This document shows positions 40,701 to 51,583 of a stretch of 64,000 nt of DNA, in pieces. The DNA is taken from contig NZ_JMLQ01000003.1 of NCBI RefSeq assembly GCF_000686025.1, forward strand, positions 434,001 through 498,000, given 5' to 3'. Each line of letters opens with the position of its first letter. The first letter of the stretch is position 1. Below the pieces are notes generated by a model, which was not told the origin of the DNA, did no database searches, and was given only the letters and a program-made list of their open reading frames with translations. Source of the DNA: Rhodococcus sp. UNC23MFCrub1.1 (GTDB lineage Bacteria; Actinomycetota; Actinomycetes; Mycobacteriales; Mycobacteriaceae). The position numbers were made by a program, and so were the translations under genes.

Positions 40701-41659
40701 GCGTTCGCCTGTCCTCGCGGCTGGCCCGGCTGCTCAACCTCGTGCCGTACTTCATCGCCAATCCGGGTATCAGCGCGGCCGACGCCGCGGCCGAGCTCGG
40801 GGTCACGACCAAACAGCTGATGGACGACCTGAACCAGCTGTGGATGTGCGGACTGCCCGGATACGGTCCGGGCGATCTCATCGATCTGTCGTTCTCCGAG
40901 GACAGCATCGAGGTCACGTTCTCCGCCGGTATCGACAGGCCGCTGCGTCTGACGTCGACGGAAGCGACCGCGCTGCTCATCGCGCTGCGGTCACTCGTCG
41001 AGATGCCCGGCATGGTGGACCCGTCCGCGGCGTACCGCGCCATCGCGAAGATCGAGGCCGCGGCGGGTGTCGCGGCGGCCGAGGGGCCGGACGACACGCC
41101 CGAGCCGCAGGAGAGTCCCAGTGTCACGACCGTCCGTGGGGCGCTCGCCCGCGGTCGCGCGCTGCACATCACCTACTACTCGGCATCGCGGGACGTGGTG
41201 TCCGAACGCACCGTCGATCCGTTGCGCATCGTCCTCGTCGACGATCAGAGCTACCTGCAGGCCTGGTGCCGCGACGCGGAGGGCGTGCGGCTGTTCCGGC
41301 TGGACCGCATCGATGCCGCGACCGAGCTGGACGAGCCGTCCGCACCGCCCGAGCAGGCCCGGACCGGTGGGGACGCACTCGATCTCTTCCACGACGATCC
41401 GTCGCTGCCGCTCGCACGGCTCGTCGTCGCACCCGACCACGTGTGGATTCTGGACTACTACCCCATGACGCAGACCGCTGCGCACGACGACGGCTCGATC
41501 GAGGTCTCGATGCGATTCGCGACGCTCGACTGGATGAGCCGTCTGGCGCTGGGTCTGGGGTCGGGAGTGCGGGTGCTCGGACCGCCCGCACTGGTTCGTG
41601 AGGTCACCGCTCGGTCGCGCGACGCCCTCGACGTCTATCGCGCCGTCTCGGGAGCGTGA
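40697..41659 (+). CDS. pafC: WYL-domain transcriptional activator PafC
   Basis: 320 residues, the same architecture as PafB: N-terminal HTH (SARLARLLNLVPYFIANPGISAADAAAELG), WYL domain (ITYYSASRDVVSERTVDPLRIVLVDDQSYLQAWCRDAEGVRLFRLDRI) and WCX tail. ATG 40697 overlaps the pafB stop (ATGA), giving equal synthesis of both partners; the longer upstream frame lies inside pafB. Followed after 140 bases by tatA with its own promoter. Confidence 0.93.
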   Translation: MSVRLSSRLARLLNLVPYFIANPGISAADAAAELGVTTKQLMDDLNQLWMCGLPGYGPGDLIDLSFSEDSIEVTFSAGIDRPLRLTSTEATALLIALRSLVEMPGMVDPSAAYRAIAKIEAAAGVAAAEGPDDTPEPQESPSVTTVRGALARGRALHITYYSASRDVVSERTVDPLRIVLVDDQSYLQAWCRDAEGVRLFRLDRIDAATELDEPSAPPEQARTGGDALDLFHDDPSLPLARLVVAPDHVWILDYYPMTQTAAHDDGSIEVSMRFATLDWMSRLALGLGSGVRVLGPPALVREVTARSRDALDVYRAVSGA

Positions 41660-41766
41660 CCGGCCCATCTCGAGTCGTCCGGACATGCAGGACTCGTCCG
41701 GTGAACTCTCGGCGAACGGTCGGTACGCGGGTCCACCGGACACCGGGTGGGAGCCCTCGGGTCCGG

Positions 41767-41772
41767 TAGCAT
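41767..41772 (+). promoter_or_regulatory. -10 element TAGCAT of tatA
   Basis: TAGCAT lies 28 bases before ATG 41800; a GGGAGG ribosome site is at 41789-41794. Confidence 0.45.
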
Positions 41773-41799
41773 CGAATCCACCGAAACTGGGAGGTTTTC

Positions 41800-42075
41800 A
41801 TGGGTGCGTTACAACCCTGGCACTGGATCGTCCTGATCGTCGTGCTCGTACTGCTGTTCGGATCGAAGAAGCTGCCCGAGGCCGCACGTGGCCTGGGACG
41901 CTCGATGCGCATCTTCAAGAGTGAAGTGCAGGAGATGCAGAACGACGGCAAGAAGCCGGACACCACCACGAACACGGCGCCGGCACCGCAGTCGCAGTTG
42001 CCGTCCCCGAACACGGTCACCCCGACCGTCGCGTCGACCGAACCGACGCACGAGCAGCACCCGCGCTCGGCCTGA
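41800..42075 (+). CDS. tatA: Sec-independent translocase subunit TatA
   Basis: Pore-forming subunit of the twin-arginine export system, 91 residues: one N-terminal membrane helix ([15 protein letters not shown]), the hinge [19 protein letters not shown] and amphipathic helix, then a Thr/Pro-rich cytoplasmic tail. Start ATG 41800 with GGGAGG upstream. Next to tatC, as in Rv2094c-Rv2093c; no tatB is in the window. Confidence 0.95.
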   Translation: MGALQPWHWIVLIVVLVLLFGSKKLPEAARGLGRSMRIFKSEVQEMQNDGKKPDTTTNTAPAPQSQLPSPNTVTPTVASTEPTHEQHPRSA

Positions 42076-42126
42076 CACTCGCAGGCACCACGGTCGGGGC
42101 GATGTCGCCTCGGCCGTTTCGTGGGT

Positions 42127-42178
42127 GGTGACCGAGGTTCGCGCCCGCTGCGGCGTGCGCACCTCGGCACCCGTCACC
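42127..42178 (+). other. Structured leader between tatA and tatC
   Basis: CCGAGGT (42132-42138) pairs with ACCTCGG (42161-42167), with an inner GCGC/GCGC pair; outer GGTGAC (42127-42132) and GTCACC (42173-42178) can add to it, although the last base of GGTGAC is shared with the inner arm. It could be a tatA terminator or an attenuator limiting tatC. Confidence 0.35.
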
Positions 42179-42230
42179 GCGAACCACAGTCTTCAGTCCA
42201 GGCACCGCAGTCGACAGGCGAAGAGTCACC

Positions 42231-43172
42231 GTGCGCATACCGTTCGATCCGCGACAGCGCAGGCGTCGCGTCAATCCCGACGGCACCATGTCGTTGGTGG
42301 AGCATCTCTACGAGCTCCGCACGCGTCTGCTGTGGTCGATGCTGGCCATCGTCCTCACCACGATCGTGGGGTTCTTCTGGTACTCGCACTCGCTGCTGGG
42401 CATCGAGTCGCTCGGTGACCTGCTCCGCGGGCCGTACTGCTCGCTCCCGTCCGAGAGTCGCGCCGAGCTCACCGACGACGGCACGTGTCGGCTGCTCGCC
42501 ACCGGACCGTTCGAGCAGTTCATGCTCCGGTTCAAGGTGGCCATCACCGCGGGCGTCGTGCTCGCCTGCCCCATCTGGCTCTATCAGGTGTGGGCGTTCA
42601 TCACGCCCGGCCTCTACCGCCAGGAACGGCGCTACGCCATCTCGTTCGTCACGGCGGCGGCCGTGCTCTTCGTCTCCGGCGCCGTCCTCGCCTACATCGT
42701 CGTCGCGAAGGCCCTGCACTTCCTGCTGACCATCGGCGACAACGTCCAGGTCACCGCTCTCAGTGGCGCCGAGTACTTCGGCTTCGTCATCAACCTGCTC
42801 GTCATCTTCGGCGTCAGCTTCGAGATCCCGCTTTTGATCGTCGCGCTCAACGCTGTCGGCGTCCTGAAGTACGAGAAGCTCCGCGGCTGGCGTCGCGGGC
42901 TCATCTTCGCGATGTTCGCCTTCGCCGCCGTCGTCACGCCCGGCGGTGACCCCTTCTCGATGACCGCGCTGGCGCTCGCGCTGAGCATCCTCGTCGAGTT
43001 CGCCATCCAGATCGCGCGCGTCAACGATCGACGGCGCGCACGGCGCGAGACCGAGGAGTGGGGGAACGTCTCCGACGACGAGGCGTCGCCTCTCGACACC
43101 TCCGCCGCCCCGGTCGGCAGGCCCGTCCCGGTGCGTCACGACGCCGAGGCCGACTACTCCGACACTCTCTGA
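42231..43172 (+). CDS. tatC: Sec-independent translocase subunit TatC
   Basis: Twin-arginine signal receptor, an integral membrane protein of 313 residues with six hydrophobic segments. Seen: [18 protein letters not shown] (signal-binding N-terminus), [34 protein letters not shown], and a periplasmic loop with FLLTIG. An insert of about 35 residues ([27 protein letters not shown], with two Cys) lies in the first periplasmic loop, as in other actinobacterial TatC. Start GTG 42231; the C-terminal 50 residues are charged and cytoplasmic. Confidence 0.95.
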   Translation: MRIPFDPRQRRRRVNPDGTMSLVEHLYELRTRLLWSMLAIVLTTIVGFFWYSHSLLGIESLGDLLRGPYCSLPSESRAELTDDGTCRLLATGPFEQFMLRFKVAITAGVVLACPIWLYQVWAFITPGLYRQERRYAISFVTAAAVLFVSGAVLAYIVVAKALHFLLTIGDNVQVTALSGAEYFGFVINLLVIFGVSFEIPLLIVALNAVGVLKYEKLRGWRRGLIFAMFAFAAVVTPGGDPFSMTALALALSILVEFAIQIARVNDRRRARRETEEWGNVSDDEASPLDTSAAPVGRPVPVRHDAEADYSDTL

Positions 43173-43215
43173 GCTGCCCACGCTGTCTGAGTGACCCCCA
43201 TCGGCGGACACCCTC

Positions 43216-43221
43216 TAATCT
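43216..43221 (+). promoter_or_regulatory. -10 element TAATCT, leaderless start of helY
   Basis: TAATCT, six bases, then GTG 43228. Confidence 0.5.
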
Positions 43222-43227
43222 GGAGTC

Positions 43228-46008
43228 GTGGCCAATCACAGCGGGCAGCAGAACACCGGCGACATCCGGACTCGACTCGTGGACGGGCCGAAGCTGACGG
43301 AGTTCGCGGCGTCGCTTCCGTTCCCGCTCGATCCCTTCCAGATCCGCGCCTGCTCGGCCCTCGAGGACGGGCACGGCGTGCTGGTGTGCGCGCCGACCGG
43401 AGCCGGCAAGACCGTCGTCGGCGAGTTCGCCGTCCACCTCGCACTCACCAGCGGCGCGAAGTGTTTCTACACCACCCCCATCAAGGCACTGAGCAACCAG
43501 AAGTACGCCGAGCTCGTCGCGCGCTACGGCAAGGGCTACGTCGGCCTGCTGACCGGTGACCAGAGCATCAATTCGGACGCACCGATCGTCATCATGACCA
43601 CCGAGGTGCTCCGCAACATGCTGTACGCGGAATCGCCTGCGCTGCGCGGACTCTCGCACGTGGTGATGGACGAGGTGCACTACCTCGCCGACCGGTTCCG
43701 CGGCGCCGTGTGGGAGGAGGTCATCCTGCACCTGTCCGAGGACGTCCGGCTCGTCAGCCTGTCGGCGACGGTGAGCAACGCCGAGGAGTTCGGCGCCTGG
43801 ATGGAGACGGTGCGTGGCAACACCACCGTCGTCGTCGACGAGACCCGCCCGGTTCCGCTGTGGCAGCACATCCTCGTCGGTCGCCGCCTGTTCGACCTCT
43901 TCGACGCCGAGGCGAACAACGGTGCTCCGGGCGGCGTGGTCGTGGACAAGAACCTCGTCCGGTACGTCAAGGAACGAGTGCAGGCCGAGCGCATGGGCGC
44001 CTGGGAGGCCCCACGCGGCCGTGGCCCGCGGTCGGGTCGGTCCGGTGGCCGCCCCGGCCGGCCGGAATCTCGTCCGATCCCGCGGCCCGACGTCATCAAG
44101 CTCCTCGACGAGGAGGGGTTGCTTCCCGCCATCACGTTCATCTTCAGCCGCGCCGGGTGCGACGGCGCCGTCGATCAGTGTCTTCGATCGGGACTGCGGC
44201 TGACCTCCGAGGAGCAGGCGCGCGAGATCACCGAGGTCGTCGAGCGCCACACCGCCGAGATCCCGCGCAGCGACCTCGAGGTGCTCGGCTACTGGGAGTG
44301 GCGCGACGCCCTCGAGCGGGGCATCGCCGCGCATCACGCAGGGATGCTGCCGGTGTTCCGGCACACGGTCGAGGAGCTGTTCGTCCGCGGTCTGGTCCGC
44401 GCGGTCTTCGCGACGGAGACCCTCGCCCTCGGCATCAACATGCCGGCGCGGACGGTGGTGCTCGAGCGCCTCGTGAAGTTCAACGGTGAGGCGCACGCCA
44501 ACCTGTCGGCGGGGGAGTACACGCAACTCACCGGCCGCGCCGGTCGTCGCGGTATCGACGTCGAGGGTCATGCGGTGGTGCTGTGGCAGTCGGGTGTCGA
44601 GCCGACGGAGGTGGCCGGGTTGGCCTCCACCCGTACGTTCCCCCTGCGGAGTTCGTTCCGCCCGTCGTACAACATGGCGGTGAACCTGGTCGACCGGATG
44701 GGTGTCGACGCGTCCCGGATGCTGCTCGAACGGTCGTTCGCGCAGTACCAGGCCGATGCGTCCGTCGTCGGGTTGGTGCGCGGTATCGAGAAGAACGCCG
44801 TGGCTCGGCGCGAGTTGCTCGGCAAGTTGGGCGGCGAGGACTCGCCCTACGTCGAGTACACCGCCCTGCGCGCGCGCCTCAAGGAGCGCGAACGCGAGCT
44901 CGAGCGTCAGGGCCGCACGGATCGTCGCAACGATGCCGTCACGTCGCTGGTGTCGCTGCGGCGCGGCGACGTCATCTCCATCCCGTCCGGTCGACGCTCG
45001 GGACTGGCTGTCGTCCTGGAGACCGACGCGAACTCGGTGGACCCGCGGCCGCTGGTGCTCACCGAGGACAAGTGGGCGGGGCGCGTGTCGTCGGCGGACT
45101 TCCCCACACAGGTGTCGGCTCTCGGCCACATGCGCCTTCCCCGCCACGTCGATCACCGCACGGCGCAGACCCGTCGGGACCTGGCGTCCGCGCTCCGTGG
45201 AACGGGAATCAGCGCGCCGGGACGCGGTCGGCGCCGGCAGTCGTCGGCAGGCGACGATCGCGAGCTCGGAGTGCTGCGCCGCGCCGTCCGCTCGCATCCG
45301 TGCCACACCTGGCCGGATCGTGAGCATCTCGCCCGGCTGGCCGAGAAGTACAGCCGGCTCGAACGTGACACCGATGCGATGAAGCAGAAGGTCGCCGCGA
45401 CCACCAACTCGTTGGCCCGTACCTTCGATCGCATCCTGGCGCTGCTCACCGAGCGCGGCTATCTGGCCGCCGGTCCTGACGGCGAGGTCGCGGTCACCGA
45501 CCGTGGAGCCAAGCTCGGACGTCTGTACTCGGAGTCGGACCTGCTGGTCGCGGAGTGCCTCGCCGAGGGAATCTGGCGAGGCCTCGGGCCGGCCGAGCTC
45601 GCCGCCGTGGTCTCGACCGTCGTGTACGAGTCGCGCCAGGAGGGTGAGAGCGCGGAGCAGGGTCCGACCGGGAACATCCGACACGCGTTGACCCGCACCG
45701 TCGCCGCGTGGCACGAGCTCCGCGCGGACGAGATCCGACTGAAGCTGCCTCCGACGCGGGAACCCGACACCGGGTTCGCGGTGGCCGTCTACAAGTGGGC
45801 TCGCAAGGAGTCGCTCGAGGACGTGCTGTTCGCCGCGGGTCAGCACGGCCGCGCCCTGTCCGGCGGGGACTTCGTACGGTGGTGCCGCCAGGTCATCGAT
45901 CTGCTCGACCAGATCCGCTCGGCGTCCCCCGACGACGAGGTCACCGCGACCGCCACGAAGGCGATCTCGGCGATACGGCGCGGAGTCGTCGCCGTCGATG
46001 CCGCATGA
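43228..46008 (+). CDS. helY: DEAD/DEAH-box helicase HelY (Ski2/Mtr4-like)
   Basis: ATP-dependent superfamily 2 RNA/DNA helicase of 926 residues. Seen: Q-motif-like [22 protein letters not shown], motif I APTGAGKT, motif Ia [11 protein letters not shown], motif II DEVHY, motif [15 protein letters not shown], motif [20 protein letters not shown] and [12 protein letters not shown], and a C-terminal helical domain of the DSHCT type (ending [19 protein letters not shown]). A low-complexity [18 protein letters not shown] stretch sits between the two RecA folds. It belongs to the same conserved row as tatAC and pafBC (Rv2092c). Confidence 0.93.
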   Translation: MANHSGQQNTGDIRTRLVDGPKLTEFAASLPFPLDPFQIRACSALEDGHGVLVCAPTGAGKTVVGEFAVHLALTSGAKCFYTTPIKALSNQKYAELVARYGKGYVGLLTGDQSINSDAPIVIMTTEVLRNMLYAESPALRGLSHVVMDEVHYLADRFRGAVWEEVILHLSEDVRLVSLSATVSNAEEFGAWMETVRGNTTVVVDETRPVPLWQHILVGRRLFDLFDAEANNGAPGGVVVDKNLVRYVKERVQAERMGAWEAPRGRGPRSGRSGGRPGRPESRPIPRPDVIKLLDEEGLLPAITFIFSRAGCDGAVDQCLRSGLRLTSEEQAREITEVVERHTAEIPRSDLEVLGYWEWRDALERGIAAHHAGMLPVFRHTVEELFVRGLVRAVFATETLALGINMPARTVVLERLVKFNGEAHANLSAGEYTQLTGRAGRRGIDVEGHAVVLWQSGVEPTEVAGLASTRTFPLRSSFRPSYNMAVNLVDRMGVDASRMLLERSFAQYQADASVVGLVRGIEKNAVARRELLGKLGGEDSPYVEYTALRARLKERERELERQGRTDRRNDAVTSLVSLRRGDVISIPSGRRSGLAVVLETDANSVDPRPLVLTEDKWAGRVSSADFPTQVSALGHMRLPRHVDHRTAQTRRDLASALRGTGISAPGRGRRRQSSAGDDRELGVLRRAVRSHPCHTWPDREHLARLAEKYSRLERDTDAMKQKVAATTNSLARTFDRILALLTERGYLAAGPDGEVAVTDRGAKLGRLYSESDLLVAECLAEGIWRGLGPAELAAVVSTVVYESRQEGESAEQGPTGNIRHALTRTVAAWHELRADEIRLKLPPTREPDTGFAVAVYKWARKESLEDVLFAAGQHGRALSGGDFVRWCRQVIDLLDQIRSASPDDEVTATATKAISAIRRGVVAVDAA

Positions 46009-46057
46009 TGGTCTCCACAGTCACAGCAGTCACCACAGGCACCCACCGGAGGCGATG

Positions 46058-46768
46058 ATGAGCGGCCCGTACAACCCCGACGACCGTTCCTCGGCCGGTG
46101 AGGACACGCCCACCAGCCAGTACCCGAGCGGACAGCAGCCGGGCCACGACCAGCAGGCCTACGGTCAACAGCCCTACGGTCAGCAGCCCTACGGTCAGCA
46201 GCCCTATGGTCAACAGCCCTATGGTCAGCAGCCGGGCTACGACCAGCAGGCCTACGGTCAGCAACCCCAGTACGGGCAGCAGCCTTACGGCCAGCAGCCC
46301 CAGTACGGCCAACAGCCTTATGGCCAGCAGCCCCAGTACGGCCAGCAGCCTTACGGCCAACAGCCCTACGGCCAGCAGCCCCAGTACGGCCAGCAGCCCT
46401 ACGGACAGCCGGGTTACCCGCAGGGCAACCAGCAGTGGAACGCCGCGCCGGCGCAGAAGCAGTCGAAGGTGCCGTTCATCGTGGGCGGCGTCGTCATCGC
46501 CGCGATCGTCGTGGCGGGTGGGATCTACGCGGCCACGTCGCTGGGCGGCGACACCCTGGACAACTCCGCGGTGCAGAGCGGGGTGGCCAAGATCGTGACG
46601 GAGTCCTACGGCGCGATCGACGTCTCCGCGGTGTCCTGCCCGTCGGGCCAGAAGGTGGAGGCGAACACGACCTTCTCCTGCGACCTGACGGTGGACGGTG
46701 AGGCGCGCTCGGTGACGGTGACCGTCAAGGACGACCAGGGCACCTACGAGGTCGGCCGGCCCCAGTAG
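46058..46768 (+). CDS. DUF4333 membrane protein with QQPYG repeats
   Basis: About 236 residues: a cytoplasmic N-terminal region (about residues 20-120) made of QQPYG and QQPQYG repeats, one membrane helix ([22 protein letters not shown]) and an outer DUF4333 domain with two cysteines ([20 protein letters not shown]) likely to form a disulfide. Equivalent to Rv2091c. GGAGG lies 5 bases before ATG 46058 but only 2 before ATG 46055, so I prefer 46058. Function unknown; the repeats are prone to condensate formation. Confidence 0.8.
   Translation: MSGPYNPDDRSSAGEDTPTSQYPSGQQPGHDQQAYGQQPYGQQPYGQQPYGQQPYGQQPGYDQQAYGQQPQYGQQPYGQQPQYGQQPYGQQPQYGQQPYGQQPYGQQPQYGQQPYGQPGYPQGNQQWNAAPAQKQSKVPFIVGGVVIAAIVVAGGIYAATSLGGDTLDNSAVQSGVAKIVTESYGAIDVSAVSCPSGQKVEANTTFSCDLTVDGEARSVTVTVKDDQGTYEVGRPQ
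46130..46420 (+). repeat. Coding tandem repeats (Gln-Gln-Pro-Tyr-Gly)
   Basis: Near-identical 15- and 18-base units such as CAGCAGCCCTACGGT and CAGCAGCCCCAGTACGGC follow one another for about 290 bases. Synonymous changes between units show it is old enough to have drifted, but copy number is likely to vary between strains. Confidence 0.85.
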
Positions 46769-46790
46769 CTCACCGCGCCATCGCGGTGAG
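46769..46790. terminator. 9-bp stem, 4-base loop between convergent genes
   Basis: CTCACCGCG-CCAT-CGCGGTGAG starts at the base after the DUF4333 stop and includes the last codons and stop of the convergent exonuclease gene. Compact and symmetric, it could end transcription from both sides; no T-tract is present. Confidence 0.55.
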
Positions 46791-47723
46791 AAGGCGGCCG
46801 ACGGAGTTCTGCACGCCGAGTTCTTCGGCGAGCGCCGCGAGGCGTTCCGGATCGACGGGCTCGTGCGGCAGCACGTCGGGGCGCGACCAGATGATGTCCG
46901 CATCGGTCACCACCCGTACCACCGGGAGTGCAGCGTCGATGTAGTCGCGGGAGCTCTGGATCTTCGCGCGCACCCCGGCCGACATCTCGGGGTCGCCCGA
47001 GTCGGCAGCGGCGAGCAACGCCTCGAGGGAGCCGAACTTCTGCATGAGGGACGCCGCGGTCTTCTCCCCGACGCCCTTCACCCCGGGCAGTCCGTCGGAC
47101 GAATCACCGCGCAGCAGTGCGAGTTCCGCGTAGCCCGGCCCGGGTCGGTCCGCGGGCACCCCGTACTTCTCGGCCACTTCTGCCGGGCCGAACAGCTCGG
47201 CTTTCGCCAGTCCGCGTCCCGCGTAGAGCACACGCACCGGAACCGGATCGTCGGAGACGACCTGCAACAGGTCGCGGTCTCCGCTGACCACCACCACGGT
47301 GCCGTCGCGCTCGGTGGCGGCGAGGGTTCCCAACACGTCGTCCGCCTCGAGACCCTCCGCTCCGGCCGTCGCGATGCCCGCGGCCTCGAGGATCTCCAGG
47401 ATCAGGTTCACCTGCGGACCCAGTGCGTCGGGTGCCTCCTCCGCGTCCGGGCCCGCAGCGGACTCGGTGAGCACCCGATGCGCCTTGTAGGACGGCACCA
47501 GATCGACCCGGAAGGTGGGACGCCAGTCGAGGTCGAGGCAGACGGCCAGTCGGGACGCACCCGTCCGCGTGATGAGGGACGCGACCATGTCGGTGAAACC
47601 ACGCACCGCGTTCACCGGCCGACCGTCGGGCGCCGTGATCGATTCGGGCAACGCGTGGAAGGCCCGGAACCACAGGCTCGCCGCATCGAGGAGAAGTACC
47701 GTGTCTCTGCTCTCGGCCGTCAT
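46770..47723 (-). CDS. 5'-3' exonuclease (FEN/Pol I N-terminal-like)
   Basis: Stand-alone flap nuclease domain of 317 residues, like Rv2090. Seen: [56 protein letters not shown] (metal Asp residues), [13 protein letters not shown] and the helix-hairpin-helix [22 protein letters not shown]. It probably removes RNA primers or flaps. I start at ATG 47723 (MTAESRDT), with AGGA upstream; a longer frame to 47753 overlaps the promoter of the divergent peptidase. Confidence 0.9.
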   Translation of the reverse strand: MTAESRDTVLLLDAASLWFRAFHALPESITAPDGRPVNAVRGFTDMVASLITRTGASRLAVCLDLDWRPTFRVDLVPSYKAHRVLTESAAGPDAEEAPDALGPQVNLILEILEAAGIATAGAEGLEADDVLGTLAATERDGTVVVVSGDRDLLQVVSDDPVPVRVLYAGRGLAKAELFGPAEVAEKYGVPADRPGPGYAELALLRGDSSDGLPGVKGVGEKTAASLMQKFGSLEALLAAADSGDPEMSAGVRAKIQSSRDYIDAALPVVRVVTDADIIWSRPDVLPHEPVDPERLAALAEELGVQNSVGRLLTAMAR

Positions 47724-47762
47724 GCGCCACATCCTGCCGCATGTGGGCGGCACCGGAGTCGA

Positions 47763-47768
47763 TAGCCT
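47763..47768 (+). promoter_or_regulatory. -10 element TAGCCT, leaderless start of M24 peptidase
   Basis: TAGCCT, six bases, then ATG 47775. Confidence 0.5.
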
Positions 47769-47774
47769 GGCGTC

Positions 47775-48899
47775 ATGACGTCTCGGTTTCCCTCCTCCGT
47801 GTATCGCACCCGCCTCGACCGAGCGGCGGCTCTCGCTGCCGAGGCCGGTCTCGACGCGCTGCTGATCACGCCCGGACCCGACCTGCGCTATCTACTCGGC
47901 TCGCGCGCCGAGTCGTTCGAGCGTCTGACCTGCCTCGTCGTCCCGGCGGACGGCACGCCCGCGTCGGTGGTGGTGCCTCGCATCGAACTGGCGGCGTTGA
48001 AGGACTCGGCCGCGGCCGACCTGGGAATCGAGCTGCGGGACTGGGTCGACGGCGTGAATCCGCATCAGGCAGTCGCGGCGCTGCTTCCCGGCCCGGCCCG
48101 GACCGCTGTCACCGACGCCATGCCCGCCCTGCATCTCGTTCCGCTGACCGAGGCGCTCGGCGCGATGCCCGTCCTGGCGACGGCGGTCCTGCGCGAGCTC
48201 CGGATGACCAAGGACGACGCGGAGATCGGCGCGTTGCGCACGGCGGGCGCCGCCATCGACCGCGTCCACGCGCGCATGGGCGAGTTCCTCGCGGCCGGGC
48301 GCACCGAAGCGCAGGTCGCTGCCGACATCTCGGCCGCGATCCTCGAGGAGGGACACACCGAGGCGGCGTTCGTCATCGTCGGCTCGGGCCCGCACGGCGC
48401 CGACCCGCACCACGAGGTGTCCGAGCGCGTGATCGAGGAGGGCGACGTCGTCGTCATCGACATCGGTGGCCCCGTCGAGCCGGGCTACAACTCGGACTCC
48501 ACCCGGACCTACAGCATCGGCGAGCCGTCGGACTCGGTCGCTGCGACCGTGGCGGTCCTCGAGCGCGCGCAGCAGGCAGCCGTCGATGCAGTCCGTCCCG
48601 GAGTCACCGCGGAGTCGATCGACGCCGCCGCACGCGACATCCTGGTCGACGCCGGCTACGGCGACGTCTTTGTGCACCGCACCGGGCACGGCATCGGCCT
48701 CTCGGTGCACGAGGAGCCGTACATCGTGGCGGGCAACGACATTCCGCTCGAGGTGGGGATGGCGTTCAGCATCGAGCCGGGGGTGTACTTCACCGGCGAG
48801 TGGGGCGCCCGCATCGAGGACATCGTCATCGTGACTCCGGAGGGCTGCGAGTCGGTCAACACGCGGCCGCACGGCCTGACCGTGCTTCCGGTGCGATGA
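47775..48899 (+). CDS. pepE: M24 family Xaa-Pro dipeptidase
   Basis: Cytosolic metallopeptidase of 374 residues cleaving before proline. N-terminal creatinase-like domain (about 1-130), then a pita-bread catalytic domain with the five metal ligands in VVVIDIGG (D), YNSDSTRT (D), HRTGHGIGL (H), SIEPGVY (E) and ARIEDIV (E). Matches PepE (Rv2089c) by place and length. The stop overlaps the next gene's ATG (ATGA). Confidence 0.92.
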   Translation: MTSRFPSSVYRTRLDRAAALAAEAGLDALLITPGPDLRYLLGSRAESFERLTCLVVPADGTPASVVVPRIELAALKDSAAADLGIELRDWVDGVNPHQAVAALLPGPARTAVTDAMPALHLVPLTEALGAMPVLATAVLRELRMTKDDAEIGALRTAGAAIDRVHARMGEFLAAGRTEAQVAADISAAILEEGHTEAAFVIVGSGPHGADPHHEVSERVIEEGDVVVIDIGGPVEPGYNSDSTRTYSIGEPSDSVAATVAVLERAQQAAVDAVRPGVTAESIDAAARDILVDAGYGDVFVHRTGHGIGLSVHEEPYIVAGNDIPLEVGMAFSIEPGVYFTGEWGARIEDIVIVTPEGCESVNTRPHGLTVLPVR

Positions 48900-49654
48900 G
48901 CCTCGATCTCCTCGCCACACTGCGACGCGAGGGCGACCGCCTCGCGTCGATGCCTGTCGAGGCGCTGACGGCGCCGGTACCCACCGTGCCGGGATGGACG
49001 CTCGAGCACGTGGTCCGACACACGGGCAAGGTCCACCGGTGGGCGAACGCGGTGATCCTGGCGGGCCCGGGTGCGGACACGGGCGCGGTGGCGAAGCAGC
49101 AGGTCGAATCGTTACCCAAGGGCCCGGACAGTCTCCCCGCGTACCGCTCGTCGCTGGAGGCGATGGTCGCCACGTTCGAGTCGACGGATCCCGAGGCGGT
49201 CGTGGAGACGTTCGTCGGCGCGCGCACGGCCGCGTGGTGGCTCCGACGGCAGGCACACGAGGTCGCCGTGCACCGCATCGACGCCGCCGACGCCGTCCGC
49301 GCCGCCGGGGGAGTGGCGCCCGAGGCGCTCGATCCCGACGCCGCCGCGGACGCCGTGGCCGAGCTGACCGAGGTGCAGTATCCGCACCGACTGCTCCTCG
49401 ACCGCCTGACGCCCGAGTCGATCGGGCGCACCGTGCACGTGCACGGAACGGACGTGGACGACCTGGAGTGGACGTTCACGCTCGGGGCCGACGTCCTCGC
49501 CAGTGCGCGCGGGCACGGGAAAGCCGATGTGGCACTGCGGGGTACGGCAGAGCACCTGCTGCTGGTGCTCTGCCGTCGTCGACCACTCGACGTGCTCACC
49601 GTCTTCGGTGACACTTCGGTCGCGGAGTCACTGCTCGACGCGTCCCGCTTCTGA
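48896..49654 (+). CDS. Maleylpyruvate isomerase family mycothiol-dependent-type protein
   Basis: DinB/MDMPI-fold protein of 252 residues. Metal-binding histidines of this fold are visible: VPGWTLEHVVRHTGKVHRW and WWLRRQAHEVAVHRIDAADA. A C-terminal domain (FTLGADVLASARGHGKADVALRGTAEHLLLVL) of the SCP2-like/MDMPI type follows. Members use mycothiol as a cofactor thiol; the host makes it (mshC at 6292). Substrate unknown. ATG 48896 overlaps the stop of the peptidase gene. Confidence 0.82.
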   Translation: MSLDLLATLRREGDRLASMPVEALTAPVPTVPGWTLEHVVRHTGKVHRWANAVILAGPGADTGAVAKQQVESLPKGPDSLPAYRSSLEAMVATFESTDPEAVVETFVGARTAAWWLRRQAHEVAVHRIDAADAVRAAGGVAPEALDPDAAADAVAELTEVQYPHRLLLDRLTPESIGRTVHVHGTDVDDLEWTFTLGADVLASARGHGKADVALRGTAEHLLLVLCRRRPLDVLTVFGDTSVAESLLDASRF

Positions 49655-49656
49655 CG

Positions 49657-50559
<903 letters not shown>

Positions 50560-50560
50560 C

Positions 50561-50566
50561 TACAGT
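50561..50566 (+). promoter_or_regulatory. -10 element TACAGT of tetR gene
   Basis: TACAGT between the two operator palindromes, 49 bases before the tetR start. Confidence 0.45.
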
Positions 50567-50567
50567 A

Positions 50568-50583
50568 GAGAACGTTGGTTCTC
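50568..50583. promoter_or_regulatory. TetR operator, copy 2
   Basis: GAGAACGTTGGTTCTC has the same 6-bp outer arms as copy 1, centre to centre 35 bases away. It overlaps the expected tetR transcription start, so self-repression is predicted. Confidence 0.6.
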
Positions 50584-50614
50584 GCCGCAAGTGCTCATGA
50601 CGACAGGAGGGTTC

Positions 50615-51187
50615 GTGGAGACCGATCATCGCGCCAGGATCCTCTCGGCGGCAGACACGCTGTTCTATGCCAAGGGGGTGCAGGCCGTCGGTATGGACGA
50701 ACTGCGCACCGAGGCGGGCGTTCCGCTCAAACGGCTCTACGCGGAGTTCCCGTCCAAGTCCGCGATCGTCACCGCGGTGCTCGACGGCCGGACGACGATG
50801 TGGAACAGCCGCATCGACGAGGCCGAGAGCGCACACGAGTCACCGCGGGACAAGCTGTTGTCTATCTTCGACTTCCTGCACGACTGGTTCCTCGAGGACG
50901 ACTTCCGCGGGTGCGCGTTCATCAACTCGTTCGGGGAACTCGGCGCCACGATGCCCGCGGTGTCCGATGCCGCGCGCGCCCACAAGCTGACGTTCATCGA
51001 CCATGTCACGACGCTGGCCGTCGCGGCCGGGGCGTCGCCCACCGTGGGACTGCAGATCGCGCTGTTGGCCGAGGGTGCTCAGACCACCGCGGCCATCACG
51101 CGGTCGAGCGAGACCGCGCGGGCGGCCAGGGAGGCCGCCGCCCGATTGCTCAGTCCCGCAACGACTGGGAGCCCATCACCCGGGTGA
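50615..51187 (+). CDS. TetR/AcrR family transcriptional regulator
   Basis: Repressor of 190 residues: N-terminal HTH ([46 protein letters not shown]) and a helical ligand domain resembling the YcdC/TetR_C type. I choose GTG 50615 because AGGAGG (50605-50610) lies just before it, though only 4 bases away; ATG 50597 in the same frame is the alternative. Its operators flank its own -10, and it likely controls the divergent alpha/beta hydrolase. The 3' end overlaps the next convergent gene by 38 bases. Confidence 0.88.
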   Translation: METDHRARILSAADTLFYAKGVQAVGMDELRTEAGVPLKRLYAEFPSKSAIVTAVLDGRTTMWNSRIDEAESAHESPRDKLLSIFDFLHDWFLEDDFRGCAFINSFGELGATMPAVSDAARAHKLTFIDHVTTLAVAAGASPTVGLQIALLAEGAQTTAAITRSSETARAAREAAARLLSPATTGSPSPG

Positions 51188-51551
51188 CGGTGATCTCGAT
51201 GACCACGCGCTCCGCGTTCTCCCGCGGCGTCCGGTAGCGCTGGGCGTAACGGTTCTCCGCATCACGCACGGCGTCGGGTTCGCGCAGGATGCGCGCCGGC
51301 CCCTCGAGGGTCAGCCATCGCGCCCCGTCGACCTGAGTCACCGCGCCGTAGCCGCCGCGCTCGGCGTTGCGCACCTTCTGCGATCCGTCCCGCGTGATCA
51401 CTCGCGCCAGACCTGCCTCCGGATCCCACGTGAATCCCACCGCCACCACGTGCGGTGTGCCGTCCTGACGCTTCGTGGCCAGCGTTGCTAGATGACGCTC
51501 GGTGAGGAAGGTTCCGGCGTCGGCGTTCAGCGAGGAGGGGGTGGCGGGCAT
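51150..51551 (-). CDS. F420-dependent biliverdin reductase-like protein (Rv2074-like)
   Basis: Split-barrel FDOR-B-type oxidoreductase of 133 residues. Strong resemblance to Rv2074 in recalled sequence: [63 protein letters not shown] and [22 protein letters not shown]. The M. tuberculosis protein reduces biliverdin with F420H2. ATG 51551 follows TATCGT by 7 bases. It is divergent from the SDR gene, as Rv2074 is next to Rv2073c. Confidence 0.88.
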   Translation of the reverse strand: MPATPSSLNADAGTFLTERHLATLATKRQDGTPHVVAVGFTWDPEAGLARVITRDGSQKVRNAERGGYGAVTQVDGARWLTLEGPARILREPDAVRDAENRYAQRYRTPRENAERVVIEITVTRVMGSQSLRD

Positions 51552-51558
51552 GACCGCC

Positions 51559-51564
51559 ACGATA
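51559..51564 (-). promoter_or_regulatory. -10 element TATCGT, leaderless start
   Basis: On the minus strand TATCGT is followed by 7 bases and ATG 51551. Confidence 0.45.
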
Positions 51565-51583
51565 ATCGAGGACACTGGACGCC

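Noticed and set aside
43021..45846. 941-codon open frame antisense to tatC/helY
   Set aside because: Shadow frame; helicase motifs are on the plus strand.
46130..46420. CRISPR-like regular repeats
   Set aside because: The units are contiguous, with no spacers, and translate as QQPYG repeats in an intact gene.
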